Shown: piece by piece, positions 17,797-27,700 of the stretch | Position numbering within the stretch: the first letter of the stretch is position 1 | How the letters are laid out: each line of letters starts with the position of its first letter | Source of the DNA: JAFGXT01 sp963677165 | Lineage (GTDB): Bacteria; Verrucomicrobiota; Lentisphaeria; Victivallales; SZUA-371 | Reading direction: 5' to 3' | Assembly: GCA_963677165.2 (NCBI GenBank) | Contig: CAXXSX010000002.1 | Coordinates: 3,162,001-3,226,000 of the forward strand | Length of the DNA stretch: 64,000 bases | Position numbers and translations under genes: made by a program | The notes under the pieces: model-generated | What the model was told of the DNA's origin: nothing | The model's database searches: none | The model's input: the letters and a program-made list of their open reading frames with translations, nothing else

Positions 17797-18678
17797 ATGA
17801 CATCGAACAAAATAAAGGCAGCAATATTGGGGCCGGGTAATATCGGTACCGATCTTATGTATAAAATACTGCGCCGGAGCAAACATCTTGAACTCGCGTT
17901 GATGTGCGGAATATTCAAAAAATCAAAAGGTTTAGCTTTGGCAAGGCGAAATGGAGTAGCAGTGTCTTCTGATGGTATTGAGGATATACTCAAACGTGAT
18001 GACATAAGAATAGTATTTGATTCGACTACGGCTACTGCGCATAAACAGCATGCTCTGGCATTGAAAGAGACCGGAAAAGTAGCAATTGACCTGACTCCTG
18101 CTGCCGTTGGGCCATATGTTGTTCCAGTTATCAATTTGAAGAAATATCTCAACGAACCTAATCTGAATCTTATAACATGCGGCGGACAGGCGACGATTCC
18201 AATCGTCCACGCAATTTCACGCGTTGCAACAGTGGAATACGCCGAAATCGTTGCAGTTATTTCGCGTGAGAGTGCCGGACCGGGAACTCGAAACAGTATT
18301 GATGAATTCACTCAAACTACCGCAAAAGGAATTGTCGAAATCGGTGGTGCGAAAAAAGGCAAAGCGATCATATTGCTCAATCCTGCAATTCCGCCGATGA
18401 CGATGAATAATACCATCTATGTAAAGGCTGGCGGATTTGACCAGGAACAGATTATCCGTTCAGTAACGGATATGGTTGAACAAGTGAAAGAGTATGTACC
18501 GGGCTATACCATGAAAATGCCGCCAACTTTTGATGGTAACAAAATTACAACGACAATTGAAGTTCAGGGAGCAGGGGATTTTTTACCGGTATACAGCGGA
18601 AATCTTGATATTGAGACTTGCGCCGCCCTGGCGATTGGCGACAGAATAGCTGAAAACATGCTGGGGGAAATTGCGTGA
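17797..18678 (+). CDS. Acetaldehyde dehydrogenase (acylating), MhpF/BphJ family
   Basis: The start is set at ATG 17797 because AAGGAG at 17782-17787 is 9 bases upstream. The protein is 293 aa. A Rossmann motif 'AAILGPGNIGTDL' opens the sequence. The catalytic Cys128 lies in 'ITCGGQATIP', and 'AVISRESAGPGTRNSIDEFTQTT' follows. These are hallmarks of the acylating aldehyde dehydrogenase that turns acetaldehyde or propionaldehyde plus CoA and NAD+ into acyl-CoA. In known systems it forms a channelling heterotetramer with 4-hydroxy-2-oxovalerate aldolase, encoded by the next gene with a 1-bp overlap. This pairing is normally found in aromatic meta-cleavage operons, yet no aromatic genes are present. 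Confidence 0.93.
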   Translation: MTSNKIKAAILGPGNIGTDLMYKILRRSKHLELALMCGIFKKSKGLALARRNGVAVSSDGIEDILKRDDIRIVFDSTTATAHKQHALALKETGKVAIDLTPAAVGPYVVPVINLKKYLNEPNLNLITCGGQATIPIVHAISRVATVEYAEIVAVISRESAGPGTRNSIDEFTQTTAKGIVEIGGAKKGKAIILLNPAIPPMTMNNTIYVKAGGFDQEQIIRSVTDMVEQVKEYVPGYTMKMPPTFDGNKITTTIEVQGAGDFLPVYSGNLDIETCAALAIGDRIAENMLGEIA

Positions 18679-19682
18679 TGAGTAAAAGACAGATAAGGAT
18701 TCTTGATGATACCTTGCGTGATGGAATGCATCCCTGGAAGCATAGTCTCAGGTCGGAGCAGATGGCTATGGTCGCAAAAGAAATCGACAAGTTAGGGGTG
18801 TATTGCATTGAATTCGGACATGGCAATGGACTAGGGGCTTCGTCGTTCCAATATGGATTTTCCCATGCCGATGACCTTGAATATATCAAGGCGGTATCCG
18901 AGGTGGTGTCAGATACAAAATTAAGCATAATTATCATTCCCGGGATCGGTACCCGTCATGAGCTCAAGGCTGCCAGAGATCATGGGGTTCATGTAGCAAG
19001 GCTGGCGACCCAGATTACCGAAAGCGACATCGCCATGCAGCACATAACAATGGCGAAAGAAATGGGGTTCGAGACTCACGCGGTTCTTCCTTCTGCCCTT
19101 CCGCTTAGCATTGAAGATACCATAAAATACGCGGCTCAGTCAGAGTCGTATGGTGCTGATGTGGTTTATTTGCTTGACGGCAGTGGGTACTTTATGCCTG
19201 AACAGGTCTATGAACGTATAACGGCATTGAAGCAGAATCTAAATATTGAAGTCGGATTTCATGGTCATAATAACCTCCAGTTGGCAGCGGCAAATTCCAA
19301 AGCCGCGATTGAAGCCGGAGCTACTTATATTGACTGCTGTCTGAAAGGTTTTGGTGCCGGAGCAGGAAATTGTCCGTTGGAAATACTGGCTGCAATTTGT
19401 GAACGCATTGGTGTTGAAACCGGCGTTGATCTCTATAAAGCAATTGATGTAGCGAGTAAAACCCTTGCTCCATTAATGCCGGGGCCGATTGAATTCGGGG
19501 CCGATTCTCTGATGTTGGGTTATTCCGGTGTTTATTCCAGTTTTCTACTTTTTGCGAAACGAGCTGCTGAGCAGTTTGGGGTTGACGCGCGCGATGTCAT
19601 CAGGGAAATCGGTCGGCGAGGTTGCACCGAAGGCCAGGAAAATATATGTATTGAGTGTGCTTATGAACTCGCAAAACAATAA
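18678..19682 (+). CDS. 4-hydroxy-2-oxovalerate aldolase, BphI/MhpE family
   Basis: The ATG at 18678 shares its A with the preceding TGA. The protein is 334 aa. Metal-binding and catalytic markers are 'ILDDTLRDGMHP', 'DGSGYFMP', 'VGFHGHNNLQLA' (HxH) and 'DCCLKGFGAGAGNCPLE'. The C-terminal communication domain contacts the dehydrogenase partner. This class II pyruvate aldolase cleaves 4-hydroxy-2-oxo acids to pyruvate and an aldehyde that is channelled to the acylating dehydrogenase upstream. Within this sugar operon the substrate may be a deoxy-sugar-acid derivative rather than an aromatic fission product (inference). Confidence 0.93.
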   Translation: MSKRQIRILDDTLRDGMHPWKHSLRSEQMAMVAKEIDKLGVYCIEFGHGNGLGASSFQYGFSHADDLEYIKAVSEVVSDTKLSIIIIPGIGTRHELKAARDHGVHVARLATQITESDIAMQHITMAKEMGFETHAVLPSALPLSIEDTIKYAAQSESYGADVVYLLDGSGYFMPEQVYERITALKQNLNIEVGFHGHNNLQLAAANSKAAIEAGATYIDCCLKGFGAGAGNCPLEILAAICERIGVETGVDLYKAIDVASKTLAPLMPGPIEFGADSLMLGYSGVYSSFLLFAKRAAEQFGVDARDVIREIGRRGCTEGQENICIECAYELAKQ

Positions 19683-19698
19683 GACGCGATGGGAGAAA

Positions 19699-22044
19699 AT
19701 GAATGAGGTTTCCGAACGTATCAAACAGCTTCGCGACAACTTCATTGATACCATACCGGAGATTACGGCAGATCGGGTCCGACTGATTACCGAAAGTTAT
19801 CGTTTGAACCAGCACGTGCCGTATTGTCTGAAACGAGCCCGAATGTTTTCGCATCTTCTAGAGAATATGGATATTTACATCCAACCGGGCGAATTGATTG
19901 TCGGCAGTATGACCGGGAAATTGCGTGGAGTGCCGGTTTTTCCTGAATATGATGCGTCGTTTATTCTGAAAGAACTGGATTCTTTTTACGACAGAAGTGC
20001 CGACCGCTTTTACGTAGAAGAGGAAACGAAAGCGGAACTCAGGTCTATACTTCCCCAATGGATGAATATTTCATTATCCGATATCGCAAAGCAAAAGATT
20101 CCACCGGAATCCCTCCAGGCTGCTACTGATTGCGTGTTTATACTGACCGCACTTGGCAGTGGTGTCGGACATGTCATTGTTGATTATGAATATGTGTTGC
20201 AGCACGGCATGAAATCTCATATTAGGAATCTAGAGCGACTTTGCAGCAACACTAGTAACAATCAAGAAAAGAAAGAATACTATGAGGCATCAATTACAAC
20301 TTGCCAAGCTATTGTTAAATTGGCCTGTCGATATGCTGAATTGGCTCAGGAAATGTCGGAATCCGAACCCGACAAAAATATAAAAGCAGAACTCATAAAA
20401 ATAGCCAATATATGTCGTAAAGTACCATATGAACCTGCCGGTGATTTCCATGAAGCTTTACAATCGCTGTGGTTCTTACACCTTGGTATCCAGCTTGAAG
20501 GAAACGGACATAGTATTTCTCTGGGACGATTTGACCAGTATCTTAATTCTTATTACGTTACGTTTGATGATAAAGCTCTGGCTGAGGAACTGATCCATTG
20601 TTTATGGCTGAAATTTTCCGAAATCAATAAAATCAGGGATGAAGTATCCTCTGTGGCATTCGGTGGATATCCGATGTTTCAGAATATAACCCTTGGCGGA
20701 CAGACGGCCAAGGGTACTTCGGCGGTTAATGAGCTGACTTCACTGTGTTTGGAAGCTACAGCGAAAGTAGGAATGCATCAGCCGTCCATTTCTTTCCGTT
20801 GGTTTCTGGGATGTTCTGAAAAACATTTTCAGCATGCGTTGGAAATTGCTGCATATGGAACTGGTATGCCGGCTTTTTTTAATGATGAAGTCCTTGTCCC
20901 AAATATGCTGCAGGCTGGGTATTCCCTTGAACAGGCCAGAAATTATGCGATTGTCGGATGTACAGAAACTTCTGTTGGTGGAATAAGTGAGCCATGGCTG
21001 ACAGGAGGATTTATCAATCTTCTGAAAATTCTGGAATTAACGATTAATAACGGCTGTGACCCGATTAGTGGGGATGTGTTTTCCATGAAAACTGGAGACG
21101 TTGAGTCGTTTTCCTGTTTTGAAGAATTTTTCAATGCATATCTTATGCAGCTGGCCCATTATCTGTCTGTGCATGTTGAATGTAATAATATGCTTGATAT
21201 ACTGCACGGAGAGCTGACTCCGAATATTTTTGTCTCAACCATGATTCAGGATTGTCAGCAGCAAGGCAGGAGTTCCATGCAGGGAGGTGCAAGGTTTAAT
21301 TCTACAACGATTAATGCCGTTGGAATTGCAAATGTGGCTGATTCTCTGGCTGTGATAAAGAAGTTAGTCTATGAAGATAGAAAGTTATCCTGGACTGAGT
21401 TGAAACAAGCACTGCTTGATAATTTTGAAAATCATGAAGCTCTGCGTCAGACCATTCTAAATCATGTTCCAAAGTATGGTAATGATGAGGCATATGTAGA
21501 TTTATTGGCTCAGCAGGTGCATGAGTTTCTATATGAAGAATTTAAGAAATATAAAAATCCTCGTGGCGGCAGGTATTTCAATGCGCTTTACAGTATTGCC
21601 TGTCATGTACTTTTTGCCGACAGAGTTGGCGCTACACCGGATGGACGCAAAAAAGGCATGGTGTTGGCTGATGGAGGAGTTTCGTGCAGTCAGGGAAGGG
21701 ATATCAAAGGACCGACGGCAATGTTGAATTCTGTTGTCAAGCTTGATCCCTATAAGGCCATAGGCAGTACTTTGCTGAATATGAAATTTCATCCCGATAT
21801 TTTCTTCAAATCCAACAATCTGAACAAAATTTCAGCCTTGCTGAAGTCCTATTTTATGATGAAAGGACAGCATATACAATTAAATGTGGTTGACGTTCAA
21901 ACGTTGCGGGAGGCGCAAAAAAATCCTGAGAAATACGCTTCATTGGTTGTCAGGGTGGCCGGTTTCAGTGTCCTTTTTACTACAATCAATGCTCAGTTAC
22001 AGGAAGATATTATACTCCGGACTGAAAATTGTAGTGGAGGTTGA
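19699..22044 (+). CDS. Glycyl radical enzyme, PFL-like dehydratase/lyase clade
   Basis: The ATG at 19699 follows GGGAG by 5 bases. In-frame upstream codons belong to overlap with the aldolase. The protein is 781 aa. The thiyl-radical Cys421 and base Glu423 lie in 'IVGCTETSVGG'; dehydratase-clade enzymes normally have GCVE. The glycyl-radical Gly755 lies in 'VVRVAGFSVLF', with Phe where the common signature has Tyr. The Cys-x-Glu arrangement points to a diol dehydratase, C-S/C-N lyase or related eliminase rather than pyruvate formate-lyase. It needs the SAM activase encoded 3 bp downstream. Oxygen sensitivity implies an anaerobe. Substrate unknown: 1,2-propanediol, glycerol or a sulfonated or deoxy polyol are candidates. 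Confidence 0.93.
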   Translation: MNEVSERIKQLRDNFIDTIPEITADRVRLITESYRLNQHVPYCLKRARMFSHLLENMDIYIQPGELIVGSMTGKLRGVPVFPEYDASFILKELDSFYDRSADRFYVEEETKAELRSILPQWMNISLSDIAKQKIPPESLQAATDCVFILTALGSGVGHVIVDYEYVLQHGMKSHIRNLERLCSNTSNNQEKKEYYEASITTCQAIVKLACRYAELAQEMSESEPDKNIKAELIKIANICRKVPYEPAGDFHEALQSLWFLHLGIQLEGNGHSISLGRFDQYLNSYYVTFDDKALAEELIHCLWLKFSEINKIRDEVSSVAFGGYPMFQNITLGGQTAKGTSAVNELTSLCLEATAKVGMHQPSISFRWFLGCSEKHFQHALEIAAYGTGMPAFFNDEVLVPNMLQAGYSLEQARNYAIVGCTETSVGGISEPWLTGGFINLLKILELTINNGCDPISGDVFSMKTGDVESFSCFEEFFNAYLMQLAHYLSVHVECNNMLDILHGELTPNIFVSTMIQDCQQQGRSSMQGGARFNSTTINAVGIANVADSLAVIKKLVYEDRKLSWTELKQALLDNFENHEALRQTILNHVPKYGNDEAYVDLLAQQVHEFLYEEFKKYKNPRGGRYFNALYSIACHVLFADRVGATPDGRKKGMVLADGGVSCSQGRDIKGPTAMLNSVVKLDPYKAIGSTLLNMKFHPDIFFKSNNLNKISALLKSYFMMKGQHIQLNVVDVQTLREAQKNPEKYASLVVRVAGFSVLFTTINAQLQEDIILRTENCSGG

Positions 22045-22047
22045 ACT

Positions 22048-22869
22048 ATGTCGTATGGAAGAGTCTTTGATGTCCAGCGTTTCTGTCTTCATGATGGGCC
22101 GGGAATAAGAACCATGGTTTTTCTCAAAGGATGTCCCTTATCCTGTAAATGGTGTTGTAATCCTGAATCGCAGTCGCCGCAACCGGAAATCATGTTTTTC
22201 TCCGATAAATGTATTGGCTGTCGTATGTGTGAAACGGTTTGTCCACATAATGCTCTCTCATTTAAAAAAGGATATCTGGAACTAGACCGAAGTAAATGTA
22301 TGGCGTGTGGGAAATGTTCGCAGGAGTGTCCCTCATTAGCTTTACGTTTGTCCGGGAAGACCTATCGTGTGGAGGAGCTTATTGAAGAATTACTTGAAGA
22401 TATAATCTATTTTGAACAGAGTGGAGGAGGAGTGACCGTTTCCGGCGGAGAACCTCTGAGCCAGCCTGATTTTGTACTTGATCTTCTAAAGTGCTTGAAA
22501 CGACATAATGTTCATACCGTAATTGAAACTTCCGGCTATGTAAAATGGGAGGTGTTCCAAAAAGTTATAGATTATACTGACCTGATTTTGCTTGATATAA
22601 AGCATCTGGATATCCAATCCCACATTGATGCCACTGGATGCGGCAACGAACTTATATTGCAGAATTTTGAATTGCTTTGCCGATATGCAAAACAGCTGAT
22701 TATACGTAGTCCTTTGATACCGGACTTTAACATGGAACCAGAATACGTGCAATCACTTACTCGTTATGTTCAGCAACACGGAATATCTAATGTGGAGTTT
22801 CTTCCGTATCATCGGATGGGGGAACAAAAATATTCCGCATTGAATCGTGAATACCGCATGAAAAAATGA
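22048..22869 (+). CDS. Glycyl radical enzyme activase (radical SAM, with 2x[4Fe-4S] insert)
   Basis: A protein of 273 aa. The radical-SAM motif CX3CX2C is Cys29/Cys33/Cys36 in 'GCPLSCKWCCN'. A ferredoxin-like insert holds two CX2CX2CX3C clusters ('CIGCRMCETVCP' and 'CMACGKCSQECP'), typical of activases for dehydratase-type glycyl radical enzymes rather than PflA. 'TVSGGEPLSQPDF' binds SAM, and 'LLDIKHLD' follows. It abstracts the hydrogen from Gly755 of the preceding enzyme. It is the last gene of the operon, and is followed by a hairpin. Confidence 0.95.
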   Translation: MSYGRVFDVQRFCLHDGPGIRTMVFLKGCPLSCKWCCNPESQSPQPEIMFFSDKCIGCRMCETVCPHNALSFKKGYLELDRSKCMACGKCSQECPSLALRLSGKTYRVEELIEELLEDIIYFEQSGGGVTVSGGEPLSQPDFVLDLLKCLKRHNVHTVIETSGYVKWEVFQKVIDYTDLILLDIKHLDIQSHIDATGCGNELILQNFELLCRYAKQLIIRSPLIPDFNMEPEYVQSLTRYVQQHGISNVEFLPYHRMGEQKYSALNREYRMKK

Positions 22870-22892
22870 TTTATACTTCGAACATTTTAGCA

Positions 22893-22911
22893 CCGGTGCA
22901 GTTCGCACCGG
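22893..22911. terminator. Hairpin after the glycyl-radical operon
   Basis: CCGGTGC and GCACCGG form a 7-bp GC-rich stem around a 5-base loop in the 63-bp gap between convergent genes. It lacks a proper T-run on either side, so it may be a weak or bidirectional terminator. Confidence 0.45.
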
Positions 22912-22932
22912 GTTTGCAATCAATAATTTAAA

Positions 22933-23826
<894 letters not shown>

Positions 23827-23932
23827 GTGATTCCCTCGAAATTATTAAATGTCATATTTTGTGTTTGCTGAATAATATTGTCACAAAAACCTGACTTTTC
23901 CATTAATCAAGCCAAGAAAATTCTGTTTAAGC

Positions 23933-23962
23933 TTGACGAAGGAGCCTGATCTGTGGTATATT
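23933..23962 (+). promoter_or_regulatory. Promoter for the GT2/GT-C pair
   Basis: TTGACG (23933-23938), an 18-bp spacer and TATATT (23957-23962) lie 55 bp before the glycosyltransferase start, in the gap divergent from folD. Confidence 0.6.
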
Positions 23963-24017
23963 AAACGCCAGTTTATTATGGCGGCCCATGCCTGGCCTAA
24001 ACTTAAAAAGGAAAATA

Positions 24018-24746
24018 ATGAAATATTCCATTGTCATTCCCACATTTAATGAACGGGAAAACATCATAACACTGCTTGATAAGCTGCGTGGTTTGAATCT
24101 GCCGGAAGCCGAATTTATTGTGGCTGATGAAAATTCTCCGGACGGTACCGCGGAAGTAGTGACTGCCTATGCTGCCGAAAACGCCGACGTTAAACTGGTT
24201 CTGAACGATGGACAACCGGGGCTTAGTCCAAGTATAGTTAAAGGTTTTTCGGTTGCTTCGGGTGATTATCTGTGCTGTATGGATGGCGATATGCAGCATT
24301 TACCGGAGGATGCCGCAAAACTGCTGCGTGAATGTGAAAATGGTTTTGATATGATTGTGGGATCACGCTATTGCGATGACGGAGGATTTGCCGAAAAGTG
24401 GTCGCTGCAGCGTACTGTAATCAGCCGTACTGCGGCGATGATAGGGCGGCTGGCTCTCAGGGTCAAACTACTTGATCCGATGTCCGGTTTTTTTGTGATA
24501 AAGCGGGATGTGTTTAACCGGGAAAAGCATCTGCTTGATCCTCGTGGATTTAAGATTATGCTTGAGCTTTATTATGTTCTGGTGAACTCTCCCCGGGATT
24601 ACGCCTGCCGGGAATTCGGTATTACCTTCGGGTTAAGACAGCATGGCAGCAGCAAACTTTCTTTAAAGGTTATTTTTCAATATCTCTTTCAGCTCCTGAC
24701 ACTGATGCGACGACGCGGTAATATACGCAGTGATAAAGCGATATAA
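24018..24746 (+). CDS. GT2 glycosyltransferase, dolichyl/polyprenyl-phosphate mannose synthase-like
   Basis: The ATG at 24018 follows AAAGG. An ATG 30 bases upstream would add an unrelated leader. The protein is 242 aa. The GT-A fold shows 'YSIVIPTFNERENI', 'ADENSPDGT' and the nucleotide-sugar/metal motif 'MDGDMQHLPED', then 'DPMSGFFVI'. This is the DPM1-like set that moves a hexose from a nucleotide sugar to polyprenyl phosphate on the cytoplasmic face. It lacks the C-terminal membrane helices of GtrB-type enzymes. The next gene is a membrane GT-C transferase that could use the lipid-linked sugar as donor. Confidence 0.9.
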   Translation: MKYSIVIPTFNERENIITLLDKLRGLNLPEAEFIVADENSPDGTAEVVTAYAAENADVKLVLNDGQPGLSPSIVKGFSVASGDYLCCMDGDMQHLPEDAAKLLRECENGFDMIVGSRYCDDGGFAEKWSLQRTVISRTAAMIGRLALRVKLLDPMSGFFVIKRDVFNREKHLLDPRGFKIMLELYYVLVNSPRDYACREFGITFGLRQHGSSKLSLKVIFQYLFQLLTLMRRRGNIRSDKAI

Positions 24747-24773
24747 TTGAAAAAGAGCGGGGACATACATCGT

Positions 24774-27700
24774 ATGGGAGTGAATATTCAGCCAGACGGG
24801 AAGAAACCATGGTACGCGGTTTCCGGCAGCATGATTTCCTGTCTTTTGCTAGTGATATCTATCGTCCTGCTGACACTTCTTACCCACGATGAAATTACTG
24901 TTTCCGGTAATGAGACGTCCCGGCTTTCGTTGATTGAATCCCTTTGTGATCGCGGAGAGTTTAATATTGACAATTCCCGTTTCAAAACGGTTGATCAGGG
25001 GCGAATAAATGGACAGTTCTACTGTGATAAACCCATGCTTTATCCGCTTGGTCTCAGTGCGGTGTATCTGGTTGGAAAATGGCTGGGATTTTCTTTCTCG
25101 GATACTTACCATGATACGCTCTTCTTGATTAACTGGTTTGGCGGTACGTTGTTTGCTATTCTAATCATTATTTTTACGCGATGGCGATTGACTGCCGCTG
25201 GAATCGCGCCGGTTACTGCGATGTTGCTTAGTTCCTTTGGGGTGTTTTCCTCCTGGCTGGTGAGCTATGGAGGTATTATCAATAATCATGTGCCTGCCGC
25301 GTTTTTTTTATTACTGCTTTATTTGCTGATGGAGCGCTGGCACAAGCGTAGAAGCGGTCTGATGCTGGTTCTTGCCGGACTGAGCGGAGGTATGCTAATC
25401 AATATGGAGATTCCAACGGGTTTTTTCTTCAGTGCTGCTGTTGGGTTATATTTACTGTGTCGGTCTAAAAAGCGTATTCGCGATATTGTTGTATACGGAA
25501 TTGGCTTTATGATCCCGGTGTTTCTTGCCGGACTTGCCGATTTTACGGCATACGGAAATCCGCTGCCGGTATACATGGTTCCCGGAGCGTATGATTTCCC
25601 GGGAAATATTCACTCGTCCGGGCTTGCCGGATTACAGAAACCGGTTTCGCGCCTGATGTATATCGTAGACATGATATTCTGGCAGCGCGGCTTTTTTTCT
25701 TATATGCCGGTATTGCTGTTGATATTCCCCGCGCTGCCGTGGCTGATGAGACGTGAGAAGTCGGGACCCGGTATTTTTTTCCTGGCAACGATTCCGGTAT
25801 GTTTCTGCTTTTATGCTTTTGCCACCGGGGATTATGGCGGCTGGGCCTATGGATTCAGATTCCTTATTCCGATTATTCCGCTGGTATGGTTGTGGATTAG
25901 TCTGTGGATGCAGGAGAGTTCCCGCAGATGGCTCTGGAGCATTTTCGGTGTTCTAACTGCCATCAGTGTATTTTCTTCTTTGGTTGGTGCTTACAATCCC
26001 TGGACTGTGTGTAAACGTGAAAATCGCGATCTAATTAACACATTTAAATTTAATTTGTATTGTGCTGCTTATGAATATGCAGACGGAACTTTTATTGAAA
26101 AAGCGGCGCGTCCTTTGATGGACCGGATCAATCTGAGGTATTATATGCCGATGGCCTTTGCCAATATGCGTAAAATTCAAACCGGGAAAGCCCGTTCATG
26201 GCCCATTGCCATGGTGAGACGGACATCCGTAAGCCGCAGGCTGCTGAACGGCCTGGTTCCTGTCTGGGGACGGCTGCATCGTCCGGTTGCCGGTTTGCTG
26301 TTTGTCGGTTTGCTGATACTTACGACTTTGCGGGTGCTTCCGATTATTTTGAAGCGCAGGCGGTTGTGGCTGGGGCCTAAACGGTTGGTCATGTTGTGTG
26401 TGCCGCTGCTTTTGTTTCAGACCATTTGTATTGTTGGAGTCTGTGGTATTTCCGGAGCTGGACTTTGGTGGGGAGCGCTGTTGGTGGCTGCTCTGATATG
26501 GTATTTTGCTGTTCGTGTTTTTACCGGCAAACCGGAGATTATTTGGCGTATGCCGGATATATGGCGTAATCGGAAAACTTTGATATTCTGGAGTATTCCA
26601 GCTGTTTTCGGGCTGATTGCAATTGCTGGATTGGTGCAGTTGCCGCCGCTCAGTTATGACGTGTTGACCTATCATCTGTATATTCCTGCCAGATGGATTC
26701 AGGAAAATGCTTTTATTCATGTACCAACCGTATTCAGCGATAATTCGGCGGCATTTTCTCCGAAAAACTGGTATCTGCTGGCGGTTGCTTGGCTGAATTT
26801 TCTCCCCGGTGACAGCGTGATGGAAGTCGTGACGATGGTATTTTTGTTTTTTACTGCGGCTGCGGTCGGCGGTCTGATAAAAGAATGTGGCGGCAGTCGA
26901 AAAGCTGTTTGGACCGGAATTGGATTTACAATGCTTTGTCCGGTTATCTTTGAATACTCTCTGTATGCACAGCCGGATGTGGCTTGTTCCGGGTTGCTTG
27001 TTGCCGGTCTTTACTGGTTGATTCGGGCTTGGAACGGCAAAAATGAATCCGCTGTTATGGGGGCGTTGTGTCTGGGACTGGCTGTTGGAATGAAGACAGC
27101 CATGGTGCCGTTTGTCGTATTGCCGGGAATATTGTTGTTCTTCGGAGAACTCAGATTGAAGCGCTGGATATCTGCTGGTCTTGTCGTTATCTTGTTCCTG
27201 GCTGGTGGCGGAATCTGGTATTTGGGCAACTTGGTTTTATATGGAAATCCACTATTTCCAGCAGCTGTTGAAATTGGAGGAATCACTTTGTTTGCCGGGG
27301 CATATAATTCGTCGGCTGTATATAAAAGCCTGTTTCATGCCAGATCAGTAACCGATCTGATCAAAACTATTTATACCGTATATGGTCCTGTTCTGACTGC
27401 TATACTGGCGGCTGGAATCCTGAGTTGGCCTTTAGCTGTCTGGAAAATGCCCAGTCGGCGAAAAGTGCCGATTCTTATTGGGAGTCATTGTTTTGTCTGG
27501 CTGTTGATCTATCTGGTTGTGATTCCTCATAATATGCAGACTCGTTTTCTGTTTCCATGCCTGCTGACCGCAATTGCCGGACTGGTTATCGTTGTTTCAC
27601 AATTGAAATTTGTTGTATTGAAATTCGTAGGGATATTGCTGGCATTGAGTTATATCACCAATGCAGTATATCGTCAGAAGCTATATTCAGGTGGAATCAG

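Noticed and set aside
22870..22932. Possible attachment site or tRNA remnant after the glycyl-radical operon.
   Set aside because: Only a simple 7-bp hairpin is present, with no tRNA arms, integrase gene or repeat elsewhere.
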